Part shown: positions 25,960-41,438 of the stretch, piece after piece
Layout of the letters: each line of letters opens with the position of its first letter
How positions within the stretch are numbered: position 1 is the stretch's first letter
NCBI RefSeq assembly: GCF_014203355.1
Contig: NZ_JACHIR010000001.1
Span: 1,178,001-1,242,000 of the forward strand
Direction: 5' to 3'
DNA length: 64,000 nucleotides
DNA from: Kutzneria kofuensis
GTDB taxonomy: Bacteria > Actinomycetota > Actinomycetes > Mycobacteriales > Pseudonocardiaceae
Made by a program: the position numbers and the translations under genes
Notes under the pieces: generated by a model
The model's input: only the letters and a program-made list of their open reading frames with translations
Told to the model about the DNA's origin: nothing
Databases searched by the model: none

Positions 25960-26265
25960 CTACGACGCCGCGACGACGAGCCGGAGCTCCTCCTCGGCGA
26001 AGTCGATGAGCCGACGGACGCTGCTGAACGGGCTGATGCGCCGGGACACCGCCTTCTCCGAGGCCAGCGCCACCTCGACGTCGAACTCGTCCTCCAGCTT
26101 CTCCTCGACCAGGGCGAGGAAGCCGACCAGGTGCATCGACTCGAAGACGCCGGCGTCGCCGTAGAGGCTCAGGTCGAGGACGTTGTCGGTGGGGATCTTC
26201 TCCTCCCGCGCCTCGTTCAGCTCGTCGATCGCGGAAACAATGATCTGCAGTATGCGGTCGTTCAC
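25960..26265 (-). CDS. Stand-alone acyl carrier protein with FESM instead of DSL
   Basis: The protein is 101 residues and is the first gene of the leftward operon. It has the four-helix carrier-protein pattern. The likely phosphopantetheine Ser is in GDAGVFESMHLVGFLALVEE, where the usual D-S-L reads E-S-M. The C-terminal helix is LIDFAEEELRLVV. It probably carries the acetyl or dichloroacetyl unit between the ligase (cmlK), halogenase (cmlS) and the condensation-like acyltransferase. That would explain a free carrier next to these genes. The function is inferred from context. Confidence 0.85.
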   Translation of the reverse strand: MNDRILQIIVSAIDELNEAREEKIPTDNVLDLSLYGDAGVFESMHLVGFLALVEEKLEDEFDVEVALASEKAVSRRISPFSSVRRLIDFAEEELRLVVAAS

Positions 26266-27575
<1,310 letters not shown>

Positions 27576-27580
27576 CGACC

Positions 27581-28732
27581 ATGACCGCACCCGCCCTACG
27601 CCCGCAGGCCCTGGCCGTCCGCGACATATACAGCTTCCTGCGTGACCTCGGCCTCGACTGCGACGTCAACCCGTGCGCCGCCGCGCTGGGTGTGCTCGCT
27701 GCCGAACGCGCGGCGAACCTCTCCGTCGTCGAAGGGTTCCTCCGTGAACTGGGCGTCACCGCAGCGCTGGCCGACCTTCTCGACATTCCCGAGCCGTCCG
27801 TGCGGATCACCTGCGCGGTGCACGACACCGTCCTGTCCGGCGGGCCCGACGACCTGGCCGAGGTGGCAACCGCCTATCACAACGCCCACCCGCTGCGGCT
27901 GGACGAAGCCGTGCATGTCGCATTCTGGCCGCACGTCGACGGTGGCCACCTCGTCTTCACGAAGTTCAACCACATGGTCGTCGACCTCTCCGACGTCGTG
28001 GCCCTGCTGCCGCAGCTACGGGCGTACCTGCGCGGGGAACCGGTCAAGCGGCCGGGCCACCGCTACCGCGGCCATGCCGCCGCCTTGGCCCGCTACGCCG
28101 ACCTGCCTGCCGCGGATCTCGACGAGGTGCAGCGCGAGCTGGGCGACCTGCCCACGCCCGGCACGCCCGGTGTGCCAACGATCTCACGGTGCTCCGAGCG
28201 CTGGCTCGAGATGCGCTCCGGGATCTCCTTCGACGACCTGCTGGCTGCGGTCACCGCCACCGCGCTGCGGGTGCTCGGCGGCGGGCTCGTGTTGCAATAT
28301 CCGTTCTCCCGCTGGGACTTCGCGCGGATCGGCGGCTACTTCGTCGAGATCCGCCCGCTCGTGGTACGCGGCGACCGCGCCGGCGAGTACACGGCCGAGC
28401 ACTTCGCCCGGACCCGGCAACGGCTGGAGGGCCTCGGCCGCTACACGATGTCCGACCTGACCACGTTCGCCACCGCGTTCAGCCGGGGCCGGATGCCTCG
28501 GCTCGTCGTCTCCGACACCACCTTCATGCGACCGGAGCCGCGGCACTGGACGTGGGTGCGGGTACGCAGCGAGCGCGCGTTCGAGGACCTGAAGTTCCTC
28601 GCCGACCGGTCGTTCCCCGGCCCGCCGCTGATGCGGCTGCAGTACAAGAGCCGTTTCCTCGGCGACGACGCCGCGCAGGACATCCTCACCGAACTCGAGC
28701 AGCGGATTGGAGTTTCCCGTGCGACTGCCTGA
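27581..28732 (+). CDS. Condensation-domain-like acyltransferase, probable dichloroacetyl transferase
   Basis: The protein is 383 residues. The ATG at 27581 follows AAGGGG. It looks like a shortened NRPS condensation domain: the active-site motif HHxxxDG appears as NHMVVDL in LVFTKFNHMVVDLSDVVALL, and the later SRWDFARIGGYFVEIRPLVV and LVVSDTTF segments fit the second half. It likely N-acylates the NRPS-bound or released amine with dichloroacetate. Its stop overlaps the cmlP start by 14 bases, so the two should be made in step. I leave the symbol blank because I am not certain of the S. venezuelae name. Confidence 0.8.
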   Translation: MTAPALRPQALAVRDIYSFLRDLGLDCDVNPCAAALGVLAAERAANLSVVEGFLRELGVTAALADLLDIPEPSVRITCAVHDTVLSGGPDDLAEVATAYHNAHPLRLDEAVHVAFWPHVDGGHLVFTKFNHMVVDLSDVVALLPQLRAYLRGEPVKRPGHRYRGHAAALARYADLPAADLDEVQRELGDLPTPGTPGVPTISRCSERWLEMRSGISFDDLLAAVTATALRVLGGGLVLQYPFSRWDFARIGGYFVEIRPLVVRGDRAGEYTAEHFARTRQRLEGLGRYTMSDLTTFATAFSRGRMPRLVVSDTTFMRPEPRHWTWVRVRSERAFEDLKFLADRSFPGPPLMRLQYKSRFLGDDAAQDILTELEQRIGVSRATA

Positions 28733-31451
28733 CCTGCTCAGCGGCGCGTTCGCGCGTCACACCGACCGGGTGGCGCTGCGCTGCGCCGACCAGGAGTGGA
28801 CCTACGCGGCCCTGGACCGGGTCACCGGCGCGCTCGCCGCCCGTATCGGCCGGGAGTGCCCGGCCGGCCGTCGGGTCCTTGTCGTCGGCGAGCACACGGC
28901 CGAGGCGGTCGTCTGGGCGCTGGCCGCGCTGCGCAGCCACGCCGTGTACACCCCGACCAACCCGGGCCTGCCGGCCGAGCGGCTGGCCGAGTCCGCTCGG
29001 GTGGCCGGCGCGGGCCTGGCGGTCTGCTTCGATGACGAGGGGGTGGCCAAGGCGGCAGCCGCCGGCGTGCCGGCGCTCGACACCAGGCGGATCGACCTCG
29101 ACGAGGCCGGCGAGCAGGCCACCCCCGCCTGCGACTCGCCGATCGCGTACTCGATCTTCACCTCGGGCTCCACCGGACGGCCCAAGCTGGTCGACGTCGG
29201 ACACGGCGGCCTGCTCAACCTGTGCCGATCGCTGCGGCGGCTGCTCGACATCCGCCCCGGCGAGGAGGTCCTGCAGTTCGCCTCGCTGTCCTTCGATGCC
29301 TCGATCACCGAGATCGTGGCCGCGCTGCACGCCGGCGCCACGGTCGCGGTGCCGGCCCGCGAGCAGCACTCATGGCTGGGCGCGGTCTCCCGGCATCTGG
29401 CCGAGCACGGCGCCGACCTGATCATGGTGCCGCCGTCGGTGTACGCCCGCCTCGGCGACCAGGCGCAACGGCGGGTCCGCAAGGTCCAGTTCGCCGGCGA
29501 GGCCCTGGGCAAGGCGGAGTTCGAGACCGCGGTGCGGCACAGCCTGGTCTTCAACGCCTACGGCCCCACCGAGGCGACGGTCTGCTTCTCGATGGCCGCG
29601 ATGACCGAGTTCGGCGCCACCATCGGCACGCCGATCGACGGCTTCACGGCGCTGGTCCGTGACCCGGAGACCGGCGACCTGGCCGACTCGGGTGTGGGCG
29701 AGCTGGTCATCGTCGGCGACGGCGTGGCGCTGGGCTATGTCGGCGGCGATCCCGACGAGCAGCGGCGGTTCAGCGAGGTGGAAGGCCGGCGCGCCTATCG
29801 CACCGGCGACCGTGTCGCGCTCGACCGCGCTGGCCTGACGTACATGGGCCGCGTCGACGAGCAGATCAAGCGCCTCGGCCACCGGGTCAACCTCGCGCAC
29901 GTCGAGTCGGCGCTGGCCGTGCACCTGTGCGTGCCGGTGGCGATGGTGCAGCTCGGCGACGAGCTGGTACTGGCCACCACGACCGCGCGCGGCGGGGTCG
30001 ACGCGGTGATGGCGCGGCTGCGGCAGCTGCTGCCGGCCTGGGAGGTGCCCGACCGCGTCGCGGTCGTGCCGGACTTTCCCTTGGCCACCAGCGGAAAGCT
30101 GGACAAAGGGGCGCTGGGGGACCTGTTGTCGGCCGACACCGAGGCCCCGGCGGCAGCCGCGGGCGGTACGGAGCTGCGCCGGGTGCTCGACGTCGTCACG
30201 GAGGTGCTCGGCGCCGAGGTCGCCCCGGAGGGGTCGATCTTCGATGCCGGCGCCAGCTCGCTGGCGATGATGCGCATCCAGGTCAAGCTGACCGAGGTCT
30301 ACGGCCAGCAGGCGGTCGAGGCCGCGTTCGACGCCATGGACTACGACTTCGTCCCCACCGATTTCCTCAAGCACGTGCGCGGCGAGGAGGTCACGCGCGA
30401 GGCGTCGGCCACCGAGCTGGCCTACCGGCAGGCCACCGCCGAACTCGCCGAGCTGCGCGCCGAACTGCCGCTGCTGCGCCGTGCCGCCCCGGCCGGCCCG
30501 GGCCTGGTGCTGGTGACCGGCGCGTCCGGCTTCATCGGCGGCCACGTGCTGGAACGGCTGCTGGCCGAGGGCCGCCGAGCGCTGGTGGTGAGCACCGGGA
30601 CCGCCCAGCGACTGCGGACCGCGCACGCCGCCCGTTTCGGCCGCCCCTCCGCCGAACTCGACGAGGTCGAGGTCATCGACTATCCGGAGCTCGCGCGCCG
30701 GGTCGAGCAGGGTTCCGGCCCGGCCGTCGACGCCGTCGTGCACTGTGGCTATGAGGTCAACCACCTGCTGCCGCTGGACCGGCACATGAACGCCAACGCC
30801 CGCACCACGGCGCTGGTGGCACGCGCCGCCGCCGCGTTCGGCGCCCGCTCGTTCGCGTTCCTGTCCGCGGCCTCGGCCGGCGAGCGCTTCACCGACCTGT
30901 CGGCCGAGGCGCTGGCGGCGGTCGGCGACCCGTACTCACGGTCGAAGCTCGTCTGCGAGGCGTACGTTGAGACGCTGGCCACCATCGGCTGCCAGGTCGC
31001 GAGCTACCGGGCCGGCCTGGTCTACGGCCACGGCCCCGCCGACACCGCTTTCCTGCGCCAGGACTGGTTCTCCGCGCTGCTGAACCTGTCCGCCCGGCTG
31101 CGGGCCATGCCCCGCCTGGACGGCCTGGTGCCGATCTGCGACGTGCAGCTGGTGGTCGACGCGCTGCTCGCCGGTCTGCACCGGGCGCCGGCCCGCTCGC
31201 AGGTCGTCGTGCACCGCACCTACGGGCTCGACGACCTGCTGGCGACCGCGGGCCTCACCGCCGACGACGTCGTCGACATCACCGAGTGGTTCGACTTGGC
31301 CCGCGACAGCGGCGCCGACCCCCGGGTGCTCGCTGCGACCCAGGCCGCGCTGGGCGGCCGCGGCTGGCGGGAGGCGCGCCGCGAGACCGACCGCGAGCTG
31401 CTCGCCGACCTGCTGGCCCTGCTCGGCGCCGCAACCGCGGTCGGCGTCTGA
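28719..31451 (+). CDS. cmlP: Monomodular NRPS, A-T-R architecture
   Basis: The protein is 910 residues from the GTG at 28719, preceded by GGAG at 6 nt. The A domain (about 1-470) shows IFTSGSTGRPKLV, FASLSFDASITEI with the amino-group Asp, VFNAYGPTEAT, YRTGDR and TSGKLDK. The T domain is at about 490-560, with Ser in DAGASSLAMMR. The R domain (about 590-910) is an extended SDR, with VLVTGASGFIGGHV and YSRSK. There is no condensation domain, as in known CmlP. It loads L-p-aminophenylalanine, presents it to CmlA and releases it reductively. Confidence 0.96.
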   Translation: MRLPDLLSGAFARHTDRVALRCADQEWTYAALDRVTGALAARIGRECPAGRRVLVVGEHTAEAVVWALAALRSHAVYTPTNPGLPAERLAESARVAGAGLAVCFDDEGVAKAAAAGVPALDTRRIDLDEAGEQATPACDSPIAYSIFTSGSTGRPKLVDVGHGGLLNLCRSLRRLLDIRPGEEVLQFASLSFDASITEIVAALHAGATVAVPAREQHSWLGAVSRHLAEHGADLIMVPPSVYARLGDQAQRRVRKVQFAGEALGKAEFETAVRHSLVFNAYGPTEATVCFSMAAMTEFGATIGTPIDGFTALVRDPETGDLADSGVGELVIVGDGVALGYVGGDPDEQRRFSEVEGRRAYRTGDRVALDRAGLTYMGRVDEQIKRLGHRVNLAHVESALAVHLCVPVAMVQLGDELVLATTTARGGVDAVMARLRQLLPAWEVPDRVAVVPDFPLATSGKLDKGALGDLLSADTEAPAAAAGGTELRRVLDVVTEVLGAEVAPEGSIFDAGASSLAMMRIQVKLTEVYGQQAVEAAFDAMDYDFVPTDFLKHVRGEEVTREASATELAYRQATAELAELRAELPLLRRAAPAGPGLVLVTGASGFIGGHVLERLLAEGRRALVVSTGTAQRLRTAHAARFGRPSAELDEVEVIDYPELARRVEQGSGPAVDAVVHCGYEVNHLLPLDRHMNANARTTALVARAAAAFGARSFAFLSAASAGERFTDLSAEALAAVGDPYSRSKLVCEAYVETLATIGCQVASYRAGLVYGHGPADTAFLRQDWFSALLNLSARLRAMPRLDGLVPICDVQLVVDALLAGLHRAPARSQVVVHRTYGLDDLLATAGLTADDVVDITEWFDLARDSGADPRVLAATQAALGGRGWREARRETDRELLADLLALLGAATAVGV

Positions 31452-31488
31452 CCACTCCCCCGTCCACACCCGAGCGAGAAGGAATGCC

Positions 31489-36333
<4,845 letters not shown>

Positions 36334-36337
<4 letters not shown>

Positions 36338-37557
36338 GCGCCGGCGACGGTCGGGGCACGGCCGCCGTCCGCGAGTCGCCGGTGGCCGCCGTACGCGCGG
36401 CGATGGCTGCGCGCACCGCCCGGCAGCAGCCGTCCTGGCCGGACCAGGCCGCGCTCGACCGCGTGGAGTCGGAGCTGGCCGACCTGCCCGCGCTGACCAC
36501 CGAGGACGAGGTCGTCGATCTCGCCCGCGGCATGGCGCTGGTCGCCGAAGGGGCCGGGCTGCTGCTGCAGGGCGGCGACTGCGCCGAGCGTTTCCACGAG
36601 GCAGTGCTCGACGTGATCCGACACAAGGTCGACCACCTGCAGGGGCTGGCCGCGATGATGCGCGCCGGCAGCGGGCTGGCCGCGGTGGCGGTGGGCCGGC
36701 TCGCCGGGCAGTACGGCAAGCCCCGCTCGTCCCCGTTCGAGCCGGATCCGGACGAGGCCGGGCGGATGATGGCCAGCTACTGCGGCGATGCCGTCAACGA
36801 CCCCGCACCCGACCCGGTGTCACGTGTGCCCGACCCTCGCCGACTTCGCACCGCCTACGACTGCTCGCAGATCGTGCTGCGCGAAGTGCGGCGCTCGTGG
36901 TACGGCAAACCGTTGCAGGAGCGGGTCTACGTCGCGCACGAGATGCTGCTCGTGCCCTACGAGCGCCCGCTGGTGCGGGCCGGCGTGCGTGGGGCGTTCA
37001 GCGCCGCCACCCATTTCGGCTGGATCGGCGAGCGTACCCGTGAACTCGACGGCGCCCACCTGGCCCTCGCCACGGGCGTGCACAACCCGGTGGGCGTGAA
37101 GGTGGGCCCGACCGCGTCCCCGGACGACGTGGTGGCCCTGACCCGCGCGCTCAACCCCGACGGCATCCCCGGACGGCTCAGCCTGATCGTGCGCCACGGG
37201 GCCAAGGACGTCGAGCGGCTGCTGCCGCCCCTGGTGTCGGCGGTGGCCCGGCACGGCGCACCGGTGGTGTGGCTGTGCGATCCGATGCACGGCAACGGGA
37301 TCAAGCTGCACGGCGTGAAGACACGACTGATGGACGCCATGCTCGCCGAGGTGGCCGCATTCGCGCGGGTGCTGACCGCGCACGGTCAGCGTCCGGCCGG
37401 TCTGCATCTGGAGCTGACCCCGGACCCGGTCACCGAGTGCGTGTCCAGCCGGGTGACCGAACCGTCCTTTCCGGACTACCGCTCAACCTGCGATCCGCGG
37501 CTGAATCCCGAACAGTCCGCGACGCTGATCGCGCACTTCCTCGACCGGCTGCCCTAG
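36334..37557 (+). CDS. cmlE: Class II (plant-type) DAHP synthase
   Basis: The protein is 407 residues. The ATG at 36334 overlaps the previous stop as ATGA; longer in-frame extensions upstream run through the cmlC-D gene and are not real. Class II motifs are clear: [42 protein letters not shown] and [12 protein letters not shown]. It makes DAHP from PEP and erythrose 4-phosphate and so feeds extra shikimate flux into the antibiotic. It lacks the long regulatory N-terminus of some class II enzymes, so it may be free of aromatic feedback. It ends the rightward operon at a strong hairpin. Confidence 0.95.
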
Positions 37558-37571
37558 CCCCTGCCCTCGGC

Positions 37572-37615
37572 CGCCCGACGACTGGGGCCGGCGCACCGGA
37601 CCCAGTCGTCGGGCG
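37572..37615. terminator. Bidirectional terminator between cmlE and cmlF
   Basis: A 15-bp perfect stem, CGCCCGACGACTGGG (37572-37586) with CCCAGTCGTCGGGCG (37601-37615), and a 14-nt loop. It separates two convergent genes. Confidence 0.85.
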
Positions 37616-37619
37616 CCGG

Positions 37620-38813
37620 TCAGACCACGGGGGCCTGTTCCGGAGACCGCGCGTTCCCGGCGCCCGCCTTGCCCCTGCCGGCCAGCAGCGCCGCCGCACC
37701 GACCAGCAGAGCCACCGCGACCAGTGCGGCACTCACCAGCAGGGGCGAGCGGAAACCGGCGCCGACGCCGATGGCCACACCGCCCAGCGCCGGCCCCGCC
37801 GCCGCGCCCACGTTGAGCGCGGCGGTCGCGAAACCGCCGGCCAGCGTCGGGGCGCCGGTCGCCGAGTAGAAGGCCTGCGTGATGAGGGTCGAGCCCACCG
37901 CGAACGAGAGCGTGCCCTGGATGAACATGAAGATGAAGCCCACCACCGGAATGCCCGCGGTGAGGGCGAACAGCAGCCAGCCGGCGAGCAGCGCGACCGC
38001 GCCGACGCCCAGCAGCCGCATGGGGTTGCTGTCGGCGAACTTGCCGCCGATGGTCACGCCCGCGAACGAGCCGAGGCCGAACAGCAGCAGCGCCAGCGGC
38101 ACCCACGCCGCCGCCAACCCCGCCACGTCGGTGACCACGGGGGCCAGGTACGTGAACGAGCAGAAGGTCGCGCCGTTGACCAGGGCGCCCAACACCAGCA
38201 CGACGACCAGCCGCGGGGTCCGCAGCGCCCGCAACTCGTGCAGAGCGCTCGGCGCGTTCGGGTCGGGTGCGGCACCGGGGACCGCGCGCAGGATGGCGAC
38301 GACCGGGGGGACGGAAAGGATGGCCACGGCCCAGAAAGCCGCCCGCCAGCCCCACAGCTCGCTGATGAACGCGCCGGCGGGGACGCCGACGATGCACGCG
38401 ATGGTGACGCCGCTGAGCAGGATCGACGTGGCCTTGCCCTTGGCGGTCGGCTCGACCATGGACGTGGCGGCCGCCATGCCGACCGCGAGGAAACCGGCGT
38501 TGGCCAGCGCGGCGACCACCCGGGTGACGAACAGGACGGCGAAGCTCCCGGTCACCGCCCCGATCACGTGCATCAGCAGGAATGTGACCAGGAAGACCAG
38601 TAGCGCGGTGCGACGCGGCCAGCGCAGGCTCAGCATCGCCACCAGCGGCGCGCCGACGATCATGCCGACGGCAAAGGCAGAGGTCAGCGACCCCGCCGCC
38701 GGGATCGACACGGTCAGTTCCTGGGCGATGGTCGGCACCAGCCCGGACAGCATGAATTCCGACATCCCCTGGGCGAAGACCGCCAGCGCGAGGACGTATA
38801 TGGCGAATGGCAT
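37620..38813 (-). CDS. cmlF: MFS chloramphenicol exporter / resistance protein
   Basis: The protein is 397 residues with 12 membrane segments. The ATG at 38813 follows GGAG. The N-terminus MPFAIYVLALAVFAQGMSEF and segments such as TRVVAALANAGFLAVGMAAA, LSGVTIACIVGVPAGA and GSTLITQAFYSATGAPTLAG closely resemble the known actinomycete Cml-type chloramphenicol efflux proteins. Lying next to the biosynthetic genes, it probably exports the product and gives self-resistance. No chloramphenicol-modifying enzyme is seen nearby. Confidence 0.94.
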   Translation of the reverse strand: MPFAIYVLALAVFAQGMSEFMLSGLVPTIAQELTVSIPAAGSLTSAFAVGMIVGAPLVAMLSLRWPRRTALLVFLVTFLLMHVIGAVTGSFAVLFVTRVVAALANAGFLAVGMAAATSMVEPTAKGKATSILLSGVTIACIVGVPAGAFISELWGWRAAFWAVAILSVPPVVAILRAVPGAAPDPNAPSALHELRALRTPRLVVVLVLGALVNGATFCSFTYLAPVVTDVAGLAAAWVPLALLLFGLGSFAGVTIGGKFADSNPMRLLGVGAVALLAGWLLFALTAGIPVVGFIFMFIQGTLSFAVGSTLITQAFYSATGAPTLAGGFATAALNVGAAAGPALGGVAIGVGAGFRSPLLVSAALVAVALLVGAAALLAGRGKAGAGNARSPEQAPVV

Positions 38814-39147
38814 GACAAAGCTCCACTACGGAGTGAAAAGTGCGTGGTCAGCACCGTCCGACCCGCGCGGCCCTGAGACCGGCGGATGCAACGGAAGCCC
38901 GGAACGAGGAAGTCTCGAGACGGTGGCGAGTGCCGCGCACTGCCCGGCGCCACAACGGCGGCCCGGGTCAGGACAACGTCGGCGTCGAGGAGGACGCGAC
39001 CGCGGAGAACGCCACCGGAGAGGTCCGGTGGCTACCTACTGGCTGCCTCGGGGCTGGACATGACGAACAACATAGCAACGCCTTTTCGCCGCTGTCCATC
39101 CGGTTCACCGTGATCGTCGACTCCCGTTCCACAGAGAAAGGCCACTC
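38814..39147. other. Divergent promoter region of cmlF and cmlN
   Basis: About 334 bases with no convincing gene. It should carry promoters for the exporter and the antiporter. I found no second StrR-type inverted repeat here. Confidence 0.4.
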
Positions 39148-40401
39148 GTGCTCCCGCTGAACACGCTGGGATTCCTGATCGCGCTGGCGGTGGTGCTCGC
39201 CGCCGCGCAACTGGCCGGCGCGTCGGCCGGACGGCTCGGCCAGCCGCCGGTCGTCGGCGAGATCGTCGCCGGCATCCTGCTCGGTCCGACACTGCTGTCC
39301 GGGGCCGTGCCCAGGGCGTTGTTCCCGGCCGACGTGCGACCGGGGCTGACCGCACTGGCCGATGTCGGCGTGGCGGTGTTCATGTTCGTCGTCGGCCTCG
39401 AGCTCGACCACCGGACGCTGCGAGGACGACGGGGCGCCGCAGCCGGAGTGGCAGCCATGTCGATGGCCCTGCCGTTCGGCCTCGGCTGCCTGCTCGCCTT
39501 GGCCCTGATGGCCGGACACGAGCACGGCAGCTCGCCGGCGGCTTTCGTGCTGTTCTTCGGCGCGGCCATGTCGATCACTGCTTTTCCCGTGCTGGCAAGG
39601 ATCCTGACCGATCGTGGCATGCAGCGCACCGCCGTCGGCGGGCTTGCCATGACGGTCGCGGCGATCGGCGACGTGGTCGCGTGGTGCCTGCTCGCCGGGG
39701 TGTTGGCCGTCACCGGCCACCATGCCCTGTGGCAGATCACGCTCGTGCTGCCCTTCGTGGCGATCATGCTTTTCGCCGTGCGCCCGCTGCTGGGCCGGCT
39801 CGCTGCAGCACATCTCCGCGCCGGCCGCCCACTGTCGGCAGGCGCACTGGTTGGCGTGGTCGTGCTCGCCGTCGTCTCCGGCGGCATCACCGAGTGGCTC
39901 GGCCTGCACTTCATCTTCGGCGCCTTCCTCGCAGGCGCTGTCATCCCGCGCCGCGGCACCGAGGCACTGCGGGAGGAGATCATCAGGCGGATCACCCCGC
40001 TGGGCTCCGTTTTGCTGCCCGTCTACTTCACCGTGGCCGGCTTCGGCGTCGATCTGTCCACAATGGACGTGGCCGCGCTCGGCGAGTTCGCCCTCATCGT
40101 GCTAGTGGCCATCTGCGGCAAGTTCCTCGGCGCCTACACCGGCGCCCGGGCCTGTGGCCAGAGTCCCCGACACGCCAGCGTGCTCGGCGTGCTCATGAAC
40201 ACCCGCGGCCTGACCGAACTCATCATCCTCGGCGTCGGCCTACAGGCCGGCTTGTTGGACACCTCGTTGTACTCGCTGATGGTCGTGATGGCCGTGGTCA
40301 CTACCGCGATGACCGGCCCGCTGCTGCGCCTGTGCTACCCCAGCCGGATACAGGACGCAGACCTGGCCGCGACCAGAAAGCTCACCACGACCGCCCACTG
40401 A
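39148..40401 (+). CDS. cmlN: Cation:proton antiporter (CPA2 type) of the chloramphenicol cluster
   Basis: The protein is 417 residues from a GTG at 39148, preceded by GAAAGG. About 12 membrane segments are predicted. The Kef/NapA-type signature is seen in GQPPVVGEIVAGILLGPTLL, LEHRTLRGRRG-like loops (here LDHRTLRGRRG), GLHFIFGAFLAGAVIPR and MNTRGLTELIILGVGLQAGL. A Na+/H+ antiporter gene is a known member of the S. venezuelae cluster (cmlN). It may support export by keeping the proton gradient, or act in product export itself. It is the right border of the cluster. Confidence 0.9.
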   Translation: MLPLNTLGFLIALAVVLAAAQLAGASAGRLGQPPVVGEIVAGILLGPTLLSGAVPRALFPADVRPGLTALADVGVAVFMFVVGLELDHRTLRGRRGAAAGVAAMSMALPFGLGCLLALALMAGHEHGSSPAAFVLFFGAAMSITAFPVLARILTDRGMQRTAVGGLAMTVAAIGDVVAWCLLAGVLAVTGHHALWQITLVLPFVAIMLFAVRPLLGRLAAAHLRAGRPLSAGALVGVVVLAVVSGGITEWLGLHFIFGAFLAGAVIPRRGTEALREEIIRRITPLGSVLLPVYFTVAGFGVDLSTMDVAALGEFALIVLVAICGKFLGAYTGARACGQSPRHASVLGVLMNTRGLTELIILGVGLQAGLLDTSLYSLMVVMAVVTTAMTGPLLRLCYPSRIQDADLAATRKLTTTAH

Positions 40402-40513
40402 CGGTCCACAGTAGACCTGCATTCTGCCGAGAGCCTGCGGGTGCCCGATACTCGGCCATGGGCGTTGACCAGGGGTGACGGCAGGCGGATCGCGTTCGGC
40501 ATGATCGGCGGTC

Positions 40514-40735
40514 GTGGCCTTGCGACTCGTGTACCTGATCTTCTGTCGACTCCCGTCCTGGACAGCCCTGCCCGTCCGCTCGGACCGCCAAGACGTGGAG
40601 ATTCTCGTACCGCGCCATCAACTGGCCGTCTTACGCACGCTCCTACGCTGGCACGCCGATCTGCGGGGTTCCGGAAGTCGGCCTTCGTATCTGACCTGCG
40701 GCGACGGACACGTTCAACGGGCCGGGCATGATCGC
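40514..40735 (+). pseudogene. Deleted rve-type integrase copy (N-terminus joined to a distal part)
   Basis: It begins MALRLVYLIFCRL and EILVPRHQLAVLR, the standard N-terminus of these actinomycete integrases. It then jumps straight to a segment about 83% identical over 58 bp to that in the relic at 15793-15850. It has the same internal deletion as that relic, so they look like copies of one deletion derivative. Confidence 0.6.
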
Positions 40736-41019
40736 CAGCCATGGCGCCGCGTCTGCTCTACCTGATCTTCTTCAGGCTTGTGGGCCTGATGGTGTTGCTC
40801 AGCCGCTCGTCGAAGTCCAAGGACATCGATGCGCCTGCCGCCCACGGGGCCGCGGCTACACCGGCTGGTCACCCCGGGCACGATCCTTCGCTGGCACCGG
40901 CGCCTGGAAGCCGCGAAGTGGACCTAATGACTCGTGAACGACCGCCGGTGACGCCTCTGAGTTACCCAGGGCGGTAGACCTGCGTCCAGGCCGGCGCACT
41001 GGTTGGTCGTTCTGGATGG

Positions 41020-41395
41020 TCGAGTGCGAGCAGGACGCCTTAAGTGGACCATGGCAGCAGCCTTCTTGGTGTAGACCGGCGCCTCTCGCCTCGACATCCT
41101 CCTCACTCGTTCCGTTGACGCCTGGCGATACCTCGGGCCACGAGCCCTCCAGCTAAGACCGCGCCGACAACGGAACCGGAGGTGGTGGTGGCCAGCACGG
41201 TCGCCACCGCCTCGTTGATCAAGATGGTCGTCGTGATTCGAGCCCGTCCGCACGGAGGACACCTCGTTGGCCGGGAGCCGCATGAGCTCTTCGTCGAGAC
41301 CGGTGCCCGCGCGGATCGCTGGGATCGTGAACGGCTCAATCGGAGGTCAGGCCATAGAGCCTCGTCATTAGGGCGCCGCGCGTTCTCACCAGGGT
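41020..41395 (+). ncRNA. Candidate bridge RNA of the IS110 element
   Basis: Target loop: stem 41026-41039 (GCGAG, AGG, CGCC with two 1-nt bulges) pairs with 41078-41089. It encloses AAGTGGACC (41042-41050), identical to the left target flank 40916-40924, and GTAG (41071-41074), complementary to the right target CTAC (42707-42710). Donor loop: ATCGGAGGTC (41339-41348) is identical to the element's right end (42698-42707), and GTCATTAG (41364-41371) is the reverse complement of its left end CTAATGAC (40924-40931). Flanking pairs CTGG/CCAG and GAACG/CGTTC can close it. Both left guides end in C and both right guides in AG of the CT core. The ends of the RNA are not determined. Confidence 0.8.
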
Positions 41396-41438
41396 CTCGT
41401 TGACCAGCACAAACAGCCAGTTCGAGGAGAAACACAGA

